A stretch of 64,000 nt of DNA from assembly GCF_003014495.1 (NCBI RefSeq), contig NZ_PYGC01000002.1, forward strand, positions 186,001 through 250,000. Direction: 5' to 3'. The DNA comes from Prolixibacter denitrificans. Lineage in GTDB: Bacteria > Bacteroidota > Bacteroidia > Bacteroidales > Prolixibacteraceae. Positions 43,501 through 53,323 of this stretch are shown in pieces. Each line of letters begins with the position of its first letter. Within the stretch, counting starts at the first letter, position 1. The position numbers were made by a program, and so were the translations under genes. A model generated the notes under the pieces. The model did not search any database, was not told where the DNA came from, and was given only the letters and a program-made list of their open reading frames with translations.

Positions 43501-44958
43501 TTACAACTCTTTTCGCATACGGGCGACCGGAATGTCCATCTGTTCGCGGTATTTGGCAACAGTACGGCGTGCAATTGGGTAAGACTTCTGCTTCAGAATT
43601 TCGGCCAGAGCCTGATCGGTTAACGGCTTGCGCTTATCCTCTCCTTCAATGCACTCCTTTAGTATTTGCTTTATTTCCCGGGTAGAGACTTCTTCCCCGG
43701 TGTCTTTTTGCATCGATTCAGAAAAGAAATATTTAAGCGGGAAAATTCCAAAATGTGTTTGAATGTACTTGCTGTTGGAAACGCGGGAAACTGTTGAAAT
43801 ATCCAGTCCGGTTCTGTCGGCAATGTCTTTCAGAATCATCGGACGCATCTTGGTTTCATCTCCCTCCATGAAGTACTCCTTCTGGTAATCGATGATTTCG
43901 TTCATGACCAACAGCAGCGTTTGCTGACGTTGGCGAATGGCATCGATGAACCACTTGGCCGAATCGAGCTTTTGCTTCATGAACATGACGGTGTCCTTGT
44001 CCTGACGGCTTAGGTTTTTTCGATTTTCCTGGTAAGCTTTGAGCATATTAGCATAATGCCCGTTGATATGAAGATCGGGTACATTCCGCTGGTTCAGCGA
44101 AAGCTGTAACTCGCCATCCATCAATTCCAGAATGAAATCGGGGATAATGGATTGGTTTGTGCGATTAATCGTATTGCTAAACGAACTTCCCGGCTTCGGA
44201 TTCAGCTTTAATATTTCATCGATGGCTCTTTTCAGCTCGTCTTCCGAAACGCCGAATTTCCGGGTAATCTTATCGTAATGCTTGCGCGTGAATTCGTCAA
44301 ATGTATCGCGGAGAATCCGGGATGCCAGTTGTATTTCCGGCTTCGACAAGTCCTTTCTCTCCACCTGCAGACGTAAGCATTCCCGAAGGTTTCTTGCTCC
44401 TACGCCGGGAGGATCGAATTCCTGAATAACCCTAAGAATGCGAAGCAACTCGAATTCGTCGGTGGTGACATTCTGCATGAATGCCAAATCATCCATAATC
44501 GATTCCAAATCGCGGCGCAAATAGCCGTCTTCGTCGATATTACCAATGATCTGCTCAGCCAGTACCAACTCGTGCTCCGAAAGATAAACCTCGCTCAATT
44601 GTTGCTCAACGTACTCGTGAAAGGATGAACCGGATGAGAAAGGTATTTCGGTGAATTTGTCGTCCTTTGAATAATTCTGAGTCGTGTATTTGTATGAAGG
44701 ATAATCTTCGTCGTTCAGATAATCGTCTACCGAGAATTCATCATTGTCCTTATCTTCATTCGACTTCAGATCGTTGTCGTACTCCTCTTCCTGGTACTCG
44801 GAATTATCATTGTCCATATCCAGTACCGGGTTTTCTTCCAGCTCTTTCTTGATGCGTTGCTCCAACTGCATCGTAGGAATCTCCAACAGCTTGATAACTT
44901 GTATCTGCTGTGGAGAAAGCTTTTGCAGCAATTTTTGTTGAAGACTTAGTTTTTGCAT
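43501..44958 (-). CDS. rpoN: RNA polymerase sigma-54 factor
   Basis: 485 aa. N-terminal region I, glutamine/leucine-rich (LQQKLLQKLSPQQIQVIKLLEIP, activator-interaction), an acidic region II (about 45-85), the core-binding domain, and the C-terminal RpoN box ARRTVAKYREQMDIP, which contacts the -24 promoter element. Sigma-54 needs AAA+ activator proteins; none is encoded in this window. Length and order are normal for Bacteroidota. Confidence 0.96.
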   Translation of the reverse strand: MQKLSLQQKLLQKLSPQQIQVIKLLEIPTMQLEQRIKKELEENPVLDMDNDNSEYQEEEYDNDLKSNEDKDNDEFSVDDYLNDEDYPSYKYTTQNYSKDDKFTEIPFSSGSSFHEYVEQQLSEVYLSEHELVLAEQIIGNIDEDGYLRRDLESIMDDLAFMQNVTTDEFELLRILRVIQEFDPPGVGARNLRECLRLQVERKDLSKPEIQLASRILRDTFDEFTRKHYDKITRKFGVSEDELKRAIDEILKLNPKPGSSFSNTINRTNQSIIPDFILELMDGELQLSLNQRNVPDLHINGHYANMLKAYQENRKNLSRQDKDTVMFMKQKLDSAKWFIDAIRQRQQTLLLVMNEIIDYQKEYFMEGDETKMRPMILKDIADRTGLDISTVSRVSNSKYIQTHFGIFPLKYFFSESMQKDTGEEVSTREIKQILKECIEGEDKRKPLTDQALAEILKQKSYPIARRTVAKYREQMDIPVARMRKEL

Positions 44959-45018
44959 CTCTGGCTGATTTTAATCTGTCCGAAATTTATAAAATAAAGA
45001 ACAAACTTCAGTGAAAAT

Positions 45019-45050
45019 AAAACCCCGCTAATGCAATAATTAACGGGGTT
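45019..45050 (-). terminator. Terminator after asnS
   Basis: AACCCCG (45021-45027) / CGGGGTT (45044-45050), extended inside by CTAAT/ATTAA with one mismatch. The A-rich left side is a T-run on the minus strand. Confidence 0.75.
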
Positions 45051-45075
45051 CACGTATTTTATGTTTTTAACTTAA

Positions 45076-46515
45076 TTAAAATTCACAGTTTTTCGGCGTG
45101 CGTGGGAATGGAATGACGTCGCGAATGTTACCCATTCCGGTTACGAATTGAACGAGACGTTCAAAGCCCAATCCGAATCCTGCGTGCTGGCATCCGCCAA
45201 AACGACGGGTATCCAGGTACCACTGCATTTCGTCGGCCGGAATGTTCATTTCTGCCATGCGGCTTTCCAGCACCTCTAAGCGTTCTTCACGTTGCGAGCC
45301 ACCAATGATTTCACCAATCTGCGGGAAAAGAACGTCCATGGCGGCAACTGTTTGATTATCGTCATTCATACGCATGTAGAATGCTTTGATTTCTTTCGGA
45401 TAATCGGTCAGAATAACGGGCTTCTGGAATTTCTTCTCTACCAGGTAGCGTTCGTGCTCGCTCTGCAGGTCGGTTCCAAATCCTTCGATTGGATACTGGA
45501 ATTTACCTTTCTTGTTCTGTTTCGAATTCTTCAGAATGTCGATGGCTTCGGTATACGTCAAACGAACAAATTCGTTGTCGGCCACAAACTTCAGCTTCTC
45601 GATTAATTCCATCGAACGTTGGTCGGCCGGTTTATTCTTCTCTTCTTCCTGAAGCCGTTTGCTGAGGAACTGCAAGTCGTCGATGCAATTATCCAGCGCA
45701 TAACGGATGAGGTATTGCAGGAACTCTTCGGCCAAATCCATGTTGTCGTTCAGGTCGAAGAAAGCAACTTCCGGCTCAATCATCCAGAACTCGGCCAGGT
45801 GGCGCGAAGTGTTGGAGTTTTCGGCACGGAATGTAGGACCAAACGTGTAAATGCGCGACATCGCCATAGCAAATAACTCGCCTTCTAACTGCCCCGAAAC
45901 CGTTAGGTTAGTCGACTTGCCAAAGAAATCTTCGCTGTAGTCAATTTCCCCATCTTCCGTTTTCGGCAGATCGTTCATGGGCAAAGTGGTAACCCGGAAC
46001 ATTTCGCCGGCTCCTTCAGCATCGGAACTGGTGACGATGGGTGTATGAATATTGTAAAATCCACGTTCGTTGAAGAAGTTGTGGATAGCAAAAATCAGTT
46101 TGTGACGGATACGGAAAATGGCGCTGTAAGTTGCGGTCCGTGGACGCAGGTGCGCTACATCGCGCAAAAATTCGAGCGTATGACGCTTGGGCTGAATCGG
46201 ATATTTATCCGGATCGGCTTTACCAATGATTTCAATTTTTTCCGCCTGCAGTTCAACCGACTGACCGCTTCCTGCCGACTCTACCAATTTTCCCGTTGCA
46301 GCAATGGCCGCGCCTGTATTAATGTGCTTCAGAATCTCTTCTGCAAAGTTTTCTGCATCAGCTACCACCTGCAAATTATTGATGGTTGAGCCGTCATTTA
46401 AAGCGATGAAACTTACATTTTTACTGCCGCGACGGGTTCTAACCCAACCTTTCACTGTAATTTCGGCGCCAACCTGGCCCGATTTCAGAATGTCAATAAT
46501 TTGATTCTTCTTCAT
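45076..46515 (-). CDS. asnS: Asparaginyl-tRNA synthetase
   Basis: 479-aa class II synthetase that charges tRNA-Asn. An OB-fold anticodon-binding domain (about 15-110; [23 protein letters not shown]), then motif 2 ([21 protein letters not shown]) and motif 3 ([15 protein letters not shown] near the C-terminus). The absence of an archaeal-type AspRS feature and the TFRAENSNT sequence distinguish it from AspRS. A full-length, single-gene unit. Confidence 0.96.
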   Translation of the reverse strand: MKKNQIIDILKSGQVGAEITVKGWVRTRRGSKNVSFIALNDGSTINNLQVVADAENFAEEILKHINTGAAIAATGKLVESAGSGQSVELQAEKIEIIGKADPDKYPIQPKRHTLEFLRDVAHLRPRTATYSAIFRIRHKLIFAIHNFFNERGFYNIHTPIVTSSDAEGAGEMFRVTTLPMNDLPKTEDGEIDYSEDFFGKSTNLTVSGQLEGELFAMAMSRIYTFGPTFRAENSNTSRHLAEFWMIEPEVAFFDLNDNMDLAEEFLQYLIRYALDNCIDDLQFLSKRLQEEEKNKPADQRSMELIEKLKFVADNEFVRLTYTEAIDILKNSKQNKKGKFQYPIEGFGTDLQSEHERYLVEKKFQKPVILTDYPKEIKAFYMRMNDDNQTVAAMDVLFPQIGEIIGGSQREERLEVLESRMAEMNIPADEMQWYLDTRRFGGCQHAGFGLGFERLVQFVTGMGNIRDVIPFPRTPKNCEF

Positions 46516-46659
46516 TTTAAAAAATTTTTATAGCTGATTGAACAGAACTACAAAAGTAAGATTTTTGTCTTTTACAGGGTGACCTCAACTTTAAATCTTT
46601 TTAATTGTCAGGGGACAGAGTGGTGGTAAATCTGCATAGCCGACGTTAATGTCTTTTTT

Positions 46660-46667
46660 TACCTTTG
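46660..46667 (+). promoter_or_regulatory. -7 element that fixes the start of the 115-aa hypothetical
   Basis: TACCTTTG, exact match. It overlaps an upstream TTG at 46665, so translation must begin at the later ATG (46686). Confidence 0.55.
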
Positions 46668-46685
46668 CAAAAAACAAGTAATAAA

Positions 46686-47033
46686 ATGAGTGCACCGCAG
46701 AATTGGAATGAGTTGTGTGACCGACTGAGTGATATGTTCGGGATGGATGTTGACCTGAACGGCGTATTGTACCTGGTGGGAGTTAGGGAGCGCGGATTGA
46801 CTCTTCGGAAGTTTACCAAATTTGAGAAATGGAGCCTGATTAATTTGGGCAGTTGTGTTTTATATAAGGAAATTGGGATGGTAGAAGAGTTGGGAACCGA
46901 CCGGGACGGATGGCCAATGTTCCGCGAAAAATCTCTTTTAACCAACTGGACCGAAGAACGAAAGCAGAAAACACTTCAGGATTGTGCTATTCGTTATTTT
47001 TCGAAAGTTTTTGAAGACAATCCTGCCGAATAA
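46686..47033 (+). CDS. Conserved hypothetical protein, small and cytoplasmic
   Basis: 115 aa from the ATG at 46686 (MSAPQNWNELCDRLSDMFG). No signal or membrane helix; amphipathic helices at both ends around a short beta segment (DLNGVLYLVGVRERG). I recognise it as the kind of short conserved Bacteroidota protein that has no assigned domain, but cannot name a family. It is a single-gene unit between asnS (divergent) and a small membrane protein. Confidence 0.7.
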   Translation: MSAPQNWNELCDRLSDMFGMDVDLNGVLYLVGVRERGLTLRKFTKFEKWSLINLGSCVLYKEIGMVEELGTDRDGWPMFREKSLLTNWTEERKQKTLQDCAIRYFSKVFEDNPAE

Positions 47034-47306
47034 TGCATTGGTTCTTTTTTAAGTTAGAATTTGTGACTAGCGAAGAGTGTTTGTTTCTCCCTCCGTTTGG
47101 AATAATCAATTTTTAAGGATAATTTCGGGATAGAAAGACGGATAATACCTGGATAAATACAATCAATTAGAGCAGAGCATTTATTTGCCTGTTGAAGTGT
47201 TTTGGTGTTGTTGCAGCAGCCCGGAAAGTCTATTGTTTGGGGGATACTGTAATATCACCTTAAAGGAAGTTATTTGTATTTATTGGCCAATTAACAGATT
47301 TTCAAA

Positions 47307-47708
47307 ATGGTTAGAAAAGATGCATCTTCATTGAAGCAGGAACATTTATTGCTTTTGTTGGCATATTTATTCACTCTATCTCTGGCAGTGGTTTTTGTCA
47401 ATTGGGAAGCTACACCTTATAATCCCGGATATGCCTGTATTCAAACCGTTGAAGTATTTTGCATTCTACTGTTCACATTCGTTTTAAGTGATTATCCCGC
47501 ACGAAACTTTATCAAACATGGTCTTTTCCAACTTTTGTTTCGCTTGTTGGTTCTTTTCGGCGCGTCGGTGCTAATCATTCGGTTGAATATTGAGTTTACA
47601 CCCTACAACGTCGAGTTTGTTTTGCTTAGGGCTTTAAAAGTCTTCGCAACGCTTTCGCTGGCGATGATTATCCGCTTGGTTTTTATCCGGTATCAAATGA
47701 AGCGGTAA
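47307..47708 (+). CDS. Small hypothetical membrane protein
   Basis: 133 aa with four predicted membrane helices (about 14-32, 43-62, 74-92 and 107-126), a hydrophilic N-terminus and a basic C-terminus. No family recognised. The 273 bp before it contain no gene. It converges on the DUF255 gene, with 1 bp between the stops. Confidence 0.62.
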   Translation: MVRKDASSLKQEHLLLLLAYLFTLSLAVVFVNWEATPYNPGYACIQTVEVFCILLFTFVLSDYPARNFIKHGLFQLLFRLLVLFGASVLIIRLNIEFTPYNVEFVLLRALKVFATLSLAMIIRLVFIRYQMKR

Positions 47709-47709
47709 A

Positions 47710-49743
47710 CTATTTTATCATTTCTAGTGCATCTGCAACTTCTTCTACCGGAAGTTGACATGCCTGATTGACACAGACATATATCCTCGTTTTATCTTCT
47801 TCCAATCGGTTTTTCAGAAGCGGCAATTCGCTACGTTCGTTTCCCGGACAAATGACTGCATTGGGCAGATAGTGCAGATTAATTTCGTTTGAAAGAGCTA
47901 ACGCATTAGGTCCCGAAATCGCTATTTCGTAATAGGGATTGGCCAGGTTGAGAAGTAGTCTTCCCCAGTTGGCAAACGCTCCCGGAATTTTCGTAAACAG
48001 CTTTTGATGTTGGAGCGCCATACGTGAAGCCGTGTCGATCCAGTCACTGTTTTCGAGCAAATGCCCTAAACGGAAAAGCACATGTGCCATCACTGAATTG
48101 GCTGCCGGAATTACATTATCATACGTTTCATACGAATTGGTGACAAAAGCTTGTTCGCCGCCTGGTGAATAGTAGAAAAGGTTGTCGTTTTCGTTATAGA
48201 ATTTGGCAAAACCGGTTTGCGTGAGTTGTTCTGCTCGTGTCAGCCAAATCGATTCGCCGGTCACTTCGAACAGCGAAATACTTGCTTCCGCCAGCATGGC
48301 GTAGTCATCCAGAAAACCATCAATGTTGCTGGTGCCGTTCTTGTAATTTCTTAGCAAATTTCCTTCTGGCGAAAGCTGATTTGTGAACAGAAATTCGCCG
48401 TTTTGCAAAGCGAGTTTTAGAAATTCCTTTTCTCCGAATGCCCGGTAAGCTTTGACCAGCCCGGATATCATCAGCGCATTCCAGGAAGTTAGTGTTTTAT
48501 CGTCCAATCCCGGTCGTTCGCGTTGGCTTCTGGCTTCCAGAAGCTTCGATTTCCAATTCTTTATTTTATCCTGTAAAACAGATAATTCAATATTCTTTTC
48601 CTTCGTAAATAGCTCATCACTTTCCGTCCGGAAAAGAATATAATTTCCATCCTCCCAATTACCTGTTTTATTGACATTGTAGTAGTCGGAAAAGAGCATG
48701 AAATCGTCTCCGATAATCTGCTTTAGTTCCTCTTTCGACCAAATATAAAAGCGGCCCTCCTCTCCTTCGCTGTCCGCATCGAGGGCAGAATAAAATGCAC
48801 CTTCCGGAGAAGTCATTTCGCGGCTGATAAATTCTACAGACTCGTAAACCACCTGCCGGTACAACTCTTTTCCCGTTTTCTGAAAAGCTTCGGCATATAC
48901 GCCTATCAATTGCGCATTATCGTACAGCATTTTTTCGAAATGGGGCACCTTCCAGATTTCGTCTACAGAATAGCGGGCAAAACCTCCTCCTACCTGGTCG
49001 TAAATTCCACCAAACGCCATTTTTTGCAAAGTGTTTTCGAACTGGCGAAGAACTTCTTCGTTTCGCAACAGATGAGAAGCCTGCAACTGAAAGCTAAGGT
49101 TAACCGGCATCGGGAATTTGGGTGCTCCTTTGCTCCCTCCGTATTCGTGGTCAATATCGTCGATAACGTTTTTCAGGACCACACTCCATTCTTTTTTCGT
49201 GAACGTCTCTTTGTCTGCCGGTTCTGAGGCCAGCGACGTCTGAATAATGCCCTGATTGAGTTGCTCGGCGTATTCAACTGTTTTCTGCCGGTTATCGCGA
49301 TAAAATCCAGCAATAGTATTGAGGTAGTGCGTCCATTGTTCTTTCGGGAAGTAGGTGCCTCCCCAAATGGGACGTCCATCGGGAAGAGCGATACAGTTTA
49401 ACGGCCACCCACCTTGTCGCGTTAGCAACTGAACAGCTGTCATGTATATTTTGTCAATGTCCGGCCTTTCCTCCCGGTCCACTTTAATGCATACATAATT
49501 GCGGTTCATTAGTTCCGCGACTTCGGTGTCTTCGAAACTTTCGTGCTCCATTACGTGGCACCAGTGGCAAGCTGAATAACCAATGCTAATCAGAAGCAGC
49601 TTGTTTTCCGATTTAGCTTTTTCCAACGCTTTGCCACCCCACGGATACCAGTCAACCGGATTGTGAGCATGCTGCAGCAGATATGGACTGGTTTCATTGA
49701 TGAGTTCGTTGCTGAATTCAGGTTGACTTGAATCGGTTTTCAT
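47710..49743 (-). CDS. DUF255 thioredoxin-domain protein (YyaL/SSP411 type)
   Basis: 677 aa. The N-terminal thioredoxin-like domain has the family motif [21 protein letters not shown] and the redox centre C59-H-W-C62 ([16 protein letters not shown]). From about 210 it is an (alpha/alpha)6-barrel like N-acylglucosamine epimerases, with [12 protein letters not shown] and [28 protein letters not shown]. Biological role is not settled; homologues include mammalian SPATA20. It is monocistronic, reading away from the tiny HTH gene. Confidence 0.95.
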   Translation of the reverse strand: MKTDSSQPEFSNELINETSPYLLQHAHNPVDWYPWGGKALEKAKSENKLLLISIGYSACHWCHVMEHESFEDTEVAELMNRNYVCIKVDREERPDIDKIYMTAVQLLTRQGGWPLNCIALPDGRPIWGGTYFPKEQWTHYLNTIAGFYRDNRQKTVEYAEQLNQGIIQTSLASEPADKETFTKKEWSVVLKNVIDDIDHEYGGSKGAPKFPMPVNLSFQLQASHLLRNEEVLRQFENTLQKMAFGGIYDQVGGGFARYSVDEIWKVPHFEKMLYDNAQLIGVYAEAFQKTGKELYRQVVYESVEFISREMTSPEGAFYSALDADSEGEEGRFYIWSKEELKQIIGDDFMLFSDYYNVNKTGNWEDGNYILFRTESDELFTKEKNIELSVLQDKIKNWKSKLLEARSQRERPGLDDKTLTSWNALMISGLVKAYRAFGEKEFLKLALQNGEFLFTNQLSPEGNLLRNYKNGTSNIDGFLDDYAMLAEASISLFEVTGESIWLTRAEQLTQTGFAKFYNENDNLFYYSPGGEQAFVTNSYETYDNVIPAANSVMAHVLFRLGHLLENSDWIDTASRMALQHQKLFTKIPGAFANWGRLLLNLANPYYEIAISGPNALALSNEINLHYLPNAVICPGNERSELPLLKNRLEEDKTRIYVCVNQACQLPVEEVADALEMIK

Positions 49744-49925
49744 TTTCCTCCTCCACTAAGTTTTCGTTTGTATCGCTGCTTTTATCAAACGAAATGAGGC
49801 ATAATAAGTTTATATTTTCCGAAAGCAAAAGGCATATTCCCCAAATTGGTATGGCATCATACTTGCATTATCCTTTACCATTTTGTAAAATTGTTAGTCT
49901 GTAACCTGAGTAACTGGATGAGCTA

Positions 49926-50150
49926 ATGAAAATGGTTGATGTGCTTGAGCGGATGGAAGAATCCATTCACCAGGCTAGTACAGGAGCGCCCGACGAATTT
50001 GCAAGACGTTTGGGGATTTCCACCCGCACGCTTTATAATTATTTGCATTTTCTTCGTGACAGAGGAGCACCGATAGAATATAGCCGTGTCCGGGAAACCT
50101 ACTACTATAAATATCCCGGAAAAATGATGATCAAGTTTGAGCCCGAATAA
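49926..50150 (+). CDS. Tiny HTH (DeoR/HTH_11-like) DNA-binding protein
   Basis: 74 aa that consist of little more than a helix-turn-helix: EFARRLGISTRTLYNYLHFLRDRGAPIEYSRVRETYYY, resembling the N-terminal HTH_11 domain of DeoR or WYL regulators without an effector domain. The stop codon sits in the loop of its own terminator. An inverted repeat and a promoter for a probable small RNA lie 50 bp downstream, so that is a plausible target. Function not known. Confidence 0.75.
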   Translation: MKMVDVLERMEESIHQASTGAPDEFARRLGISTRTLYNYLHFLRDRGAPIEYSRVRETYYYKYPGKMMIKFEPE

Positions 50151-50162
50151 CGGGCTTTTTTC
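50140..50162 (+). terminator. Terminator overlapping the end of the HTH gene
   Basis: AGCCCG (50140-50145) / CGGGCT (50151-50156), loop AATAA, then TTTTTT. The TAA stop is in the loop. Confidence 0.8.
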
Positions 50163-50200
50163 GTTTGTTAAAAATCGTTAAAGTTTATAAAATCCGGCTT

Positions 50201-50236
50201 ACTGCAACTGGTTTGCAGTGTACTGCCCTATATTTG
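50201..50236 (+). promoter_or_regulatory. Promoter with operator-like palindrome for a putative small RNA
   Basis: TATATTTG at 50229-50236 is an exact -7 element. ACTGCAA-N5-TTGCAGT (50201-50219), a perfect 7-bp palindrome, covers the -33 to -15 region. No coding start follows before a terminator. Confidence 0.6.
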
Positions 50237-50242
50237 CGGCGG

Positions 50243-50340
50243 CCGGATACCCGGTTTGTGTGATTGTAAGTATTAAATTTTTTCTTTTGAGTTTAGGTGG
50301 TTAACTGCCCTGTTTCCCGGGGCAGTTTACTTTATTCTTT
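50243..50340 (+). ncRNA. Candidate intergenic small RNA of about 95 nt
   Basis: Begins about 7 nt after the -7 element and ends at a rho-independent terminator: AACTGCCC (50303-50310) / GGGCAGTT (50320-50327), then a T-rich run (TACTTTATTCTTTTT). A short CCGG-N4-CCGG hairpin is near its 5' end and a U-rich single-stranded region lies between. No open frame of useful length. Supported only by promoter/terminator arrangement; no Rfam match is claimed. Confidence 0.45.
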
Positions 50341-50499
50341 TTCCGAAAGCATGTATTGGTATATATCGACAAGGCATTAGTTCACCATTGGGCTGATCGT
50401 CTGGAGTACCAGCGGAAAGAGAACCGAGAGAAAAGTGTGTGAGCTATCTAAGATATTATCATCATAGATGATTGTATGCATTAGGTAGTCGTAAAGCCA

Positions 50500-50529
50500 A
50501 AGCGGGGAAGAGTGGTTGCTTCCCCGCTT
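50500..50529. terminator. Strong hairpin downstream of the aldo/keto reductase gene
   Basis: AAGCGGGGAAG (50500-50510) / CTTCCCCGCTT (50519-50529), perfect 11 bp, 8-nt loop, T-rich on the right. It could end a plus-strand transcript or the minus-strand reductase mRNA 80 nt after its stop. Confidence 0.6.
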
Positions 50530-50608
50530 ACTATTTTATTTCCTCAAAGGCTAACGGCGTCCCTGGACGAATAGTCAGAGTTATGCCGTCAGCTATCGAA
50601 TTTCTTAT

Positions 50609-51598
50609 CTATTTCAGAATCTTTTCAATCTGCTTCAACTCTGAATCACTAAATTCCAGGTTCTTCAATGCCGACAGGTTGTTCTGCAACTGTTTAACCG
50701 AACTGGAGCCAATTAGTACGGAAGTTGTCCTTGGGTCACGCAGTAACCAGGCGATAGCCATTTGCGCCAACGACTGGCCGCGTTCTTCTGCCAGTTGGTT
50801 TAGTTTTCTCACTTTTTCCAATGCCGGTTCTACCGCATCTTTTTGCAAGAATCCCCAGGACTTAGCCGCACGGGAATCTTCCGGAATACCGTGAAGATAG
50901 CGATCGGTTAAGAGTCCCTGGGCCAACGGAGAGAATGCAATCAAACCAATTCCTTCTTCTTCCAGCGTATCGGTGAGGCCATCTTCTACCCAACGTTCGA
51001 ACATCGAATATTTTGCCTGGTGAATCAGGCAGGGAGTTCCCAGTTCCTTTAGAATCCGGGACGCTTCTTTGGTGGCTTCTTTTGGGTAGTTGGAGATGCC
51101 GGCATACAATGCTTTTCCTGAACGAACGGCATAATCAAGTGCGCCCATGGTTTCTTCCAGTGGTGTTTCTGGATCGAAGCGGTGCGAATAGAAAATGTCG
51201 ACGTAGTCCAAATCCATCCGTTTCAGGCTTTGATCCAAACTGGAAAGAACATATTTGCGCGACCCCCATTCCCCGTAAGGGCCGTCCCACATCAGGTAGC
51301 CGGCTTTGGTGGAAATAATCAGTTCATCCCGGTAGGGCATGAAATCTTTTTTCATGATTACTCCGAAGTTTTCTTCAGCCGAGCCGGGAGGCGGGCCGTA
51401 ATTGTTGGCCAAATCGAAGTGCGTCACACCGTGGTCGAAAGCGTAGCGCAACATGGCGCGGCCATTTTCCATCACGTCTACTCCCCCGAAGTTATGCCAA
51501 AGCCCCAGCGATATAGCAGGAAGTTTCAGTCCACTACGCCCGCAGCGGTTGTACGGGATTTTGTTGTCGTATCGATCGGATGCCGGTAAATAGTTCAT
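50609..51598 (-). CDS. Aldo/keto reductase, YghZ-like
   Basis: 329 aa NADPH-dependent reductase of the Kv-beta/YghZ branch. The motifs are HFDLANNYGPPPGSAEENFG (catalytic Asp and Tyr), STKAGYLMWDGPYGEWGSRKY (catalytic Lys), FYSHRFDPETPLEETM (catalytic His) and the C-terminal NADPH loop TSVLIGSSSVKQL. The E. coli homologue reduces L-glyceraldehyde 3-phosphate and methylglyoxal; the same is plausible here. Single gene. Confidence 0.93.
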   Translation of the reverse strand: MNYLPASDRYDNKIPYNRCGRSGLKLPAISLGLWHNFGGVDVMENGRAMLRYAFDHGVTHFDLANNYGPPPGSAEENFGVIMKKDFMPYRDELIISTKAGYLMWDGPYGEWGSRKYVLSSLDQSLKRMDLDYVDIFYSHRFDPETPLEETMGALDYAVRSGKALYAGISNYPKEATKEASRILKELGTPCLIHQAKYSMFERWVEDGLTDTLEEEGIGLIAFSPLAQGLLTDRYLHGIPEDSRAAKSWGFLQKDAVEPALEKVRKLNQLAEERGQSLAQMAIAWLLRDPRTTSVLIGSSSVKQLQNNLSALKNLEFSDSELKQIEKILK

Positions 51599-51761
51599 TT
51601 GATTTTTGTTTTACGATTAGTTGGTTAAAGGTAGCAAGAAGAATAGGAAATATGCAATCTGTATTTTACACAACATGGCGTTGCCTTTCTCTCTGATATG
51701 ACTTTCAGCAGCATTGATAAAAATCCTGTTTGATGTTTTTCTGGTTGCTTTTCTTCGCCGT

Positions 51762-52478
51762 ATGAAAAAGTGGCTCATTGTCTCGTCTTTTTTCCTGTTT
51801 CTCTTACCAGGAAATGGATTCGGTGCTGAAAATGCAACGGCAGAGGATGATTTTTCCATTGCCGGAACGTTGTTGGTGCGTTCTTCTCATATCTGGAGAG
51901 GAATTCCGGTGAGCATGGATTATTGCTTCGAACCCGAATTGACCGTTAGTAAAGGAAACTGGGCATTTACTTCGTGGGCGGCCCGGTCTTTCGATGGAAA
52001 CTATAATGAGTTCGATCTCATCCTTTCATGGAAAATACCTTTCGTCGAGTTCACGCTCTACGACTATTATAATCCGGTCAGAGGAGAAACCAACCGGTTT
52101 TTGCAGTGGAATGGCGACCAACAACGGCATTCAGTGGAAGCGTCCGCTGAAATATCAGCCATCGACCATTTCAGCCTTTTCGGAGCAACTTTCCTGACTG
52201 GCGACAACGATGAAACAGGGCGACCTTTTTACAGTACTTACATCGAAGGACGCTGGGAACAGGCGGTTCAGAAAATCAACTTTCAGTTCTTTGCCGGAAT
52301 GACGCCATTTAAAGGTTACTACACATCTGAAGCTTCGTGGTTGAATCTTGGAGTAAAAGGTGAATATGCTATTCCGGTAGGTAAAAAACTGCAAATGCCT
52401 GTCGAAGCGGCCTGGCATTATAATCCGGCTATTCGTCAGCATTTTCTGGTTTGGAGTCTGGGGCTTACGGGTTGGTAA
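51762..52478 (+). CDS. TorF-like outer-membrane beta-barrel protein
   Basis: 238 aa from the ATG at 51762, which gives a signal peptide (MKKWLIVSSFFLFLLPGNGFGA); an upstream in-frame start at 51714 would precede it by 16 residues. The mature protein consists of alternating beta strands (SSHIWRGIPVSMDYCFEPELTVSKG, WAFTSWAARSFDG, HFLVWSLGLTGW) and ends in an aromatic residue, as barrel proteins do. The WRG and FEPEL pattern resembles TorF-type putative porins. Substrate unknown. The flavin reductase gene follows 52 bp later. Confidence 0.7.
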   Translation: MKKWLIVSSFFLFLLPGNGFGAENATAEDDFSIAGTLLVRSSHIWRGIPVSMDYCFEPELTVSKGNWAFTSWAARSFDGNYNEFDLILSWKIPFVEFTLYDYYNPVRGETNRFLQWNGDQQRHSVEASAEISAIDHFSLFGATFLTGDNDETGRPFYSTYIEGRWEQAVQKINFQFFAGMTPFKGYYTSEASWLNLGVKGEYAIPVGKKLQMPVEAAWHYNPAIRQHFLVWSLGLTGW

Positions 52479-52530
52479 CAACAGGCTATATCGCCCTCTT
52501 TTTCGTACTTTAGCCTAAATTTTCGAAGAT

Positions 52531-53151
52531 ATGGGAAAACAAAACTGGAAACCCGGAAACATGGTTTATCCGTTGCCGGCCGCCCTGGTGAGCTGCGGAC
52601 ATACCCCGGAAGAATACAACCTGATTACGATTGCCTGGACCGGAACTATCTGCTCCGATCCGCCCATGTGTTACATCTCGGTTCGCCCGGGAAGACATTC
52701 CTACGATATCATTAAACGTACCGGCGAGTTTGTTATTAACCTGACGACCGAAGAAATGGCCAACGTGACCGACTGGTGTGGTGTTCGTTCGGGCCGCGAT
52801 TACGACAAGTTTAAAGAGACCGGATTAACACCAGCCGAGGCATCGGTGGTGAAATGTCCCATTGTGGAGGAAGCGCCGGTGAGCATCGAGTGCCGCGTGA
52901 CGGAAATCAAGCCACTGGGTAGCCACGACATGTTTATGGCTGAAGTGGTGAACGTGATTGCTGATGATCGCTATATCGACCCGGAAACGGATGCGTTCAG
53001 TTTGATTCGCTCAAAACCGATAGCTTACTCGCATGGGCATTATTACTCACTTGGGAAAGAAGTAGGGCGGTTCGGCTACAGCGTGATGAAGCCCAAAACG
53101 AAAAAACGTCTGGCCAGGCAGAAGGGAAAATCAGGCGGCGGGAAGAAGTAA
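52531..53151 (+). CDS. Flavin reductase-like FMN-binding split-barrel protein
   Basis: 206 aa of the flavin reductase/DIM6-NTAB family. PLPAALVSCG, NLITIAWTGTICSDPPMCYISVRPGRHSYDIIKRTGEFVINL is the FMN-binding core, and a lysine-rich tail ends the protein. These proteins reduce flavins or use FMN for other redox reactions; the substrate is not predictable. Cytoplasmic. Confidence 0.87.
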   Translation: MGKQNWKPGNMVYPLPAALVSCGHTPEEYNLITIAWTGTICSDPPMCYISVRPGRHSYDIIKRTGEFVINLTTEEMANVTDWCGVRSGRDYDKFKETGLTPAEASVVKCPIVEEAPVSIECRVTEIKPLGSHDMFMAEVVNVIADDRYIDPETDAFSLIRSKPIAYSHGHYYSLGKEVGRFGYSVMKPKTKKRLARQKGKSGGGKK

Positions 53152-53323
53152 TTCTCAGAAAAATCTTTCATTTAAACTATTCCGTAGTCCTTCTGTTACT
53201 ATGAAATTGCGTCCGGTTAATGATTTTTAATCAGGATGTTTGCCAGTTCATGTAATAAAAAAGACGTTATGAAGACTTAAAAGGAAAAATAATAATAACC
53301 AGAGTAACTAACCATTTTTAATC

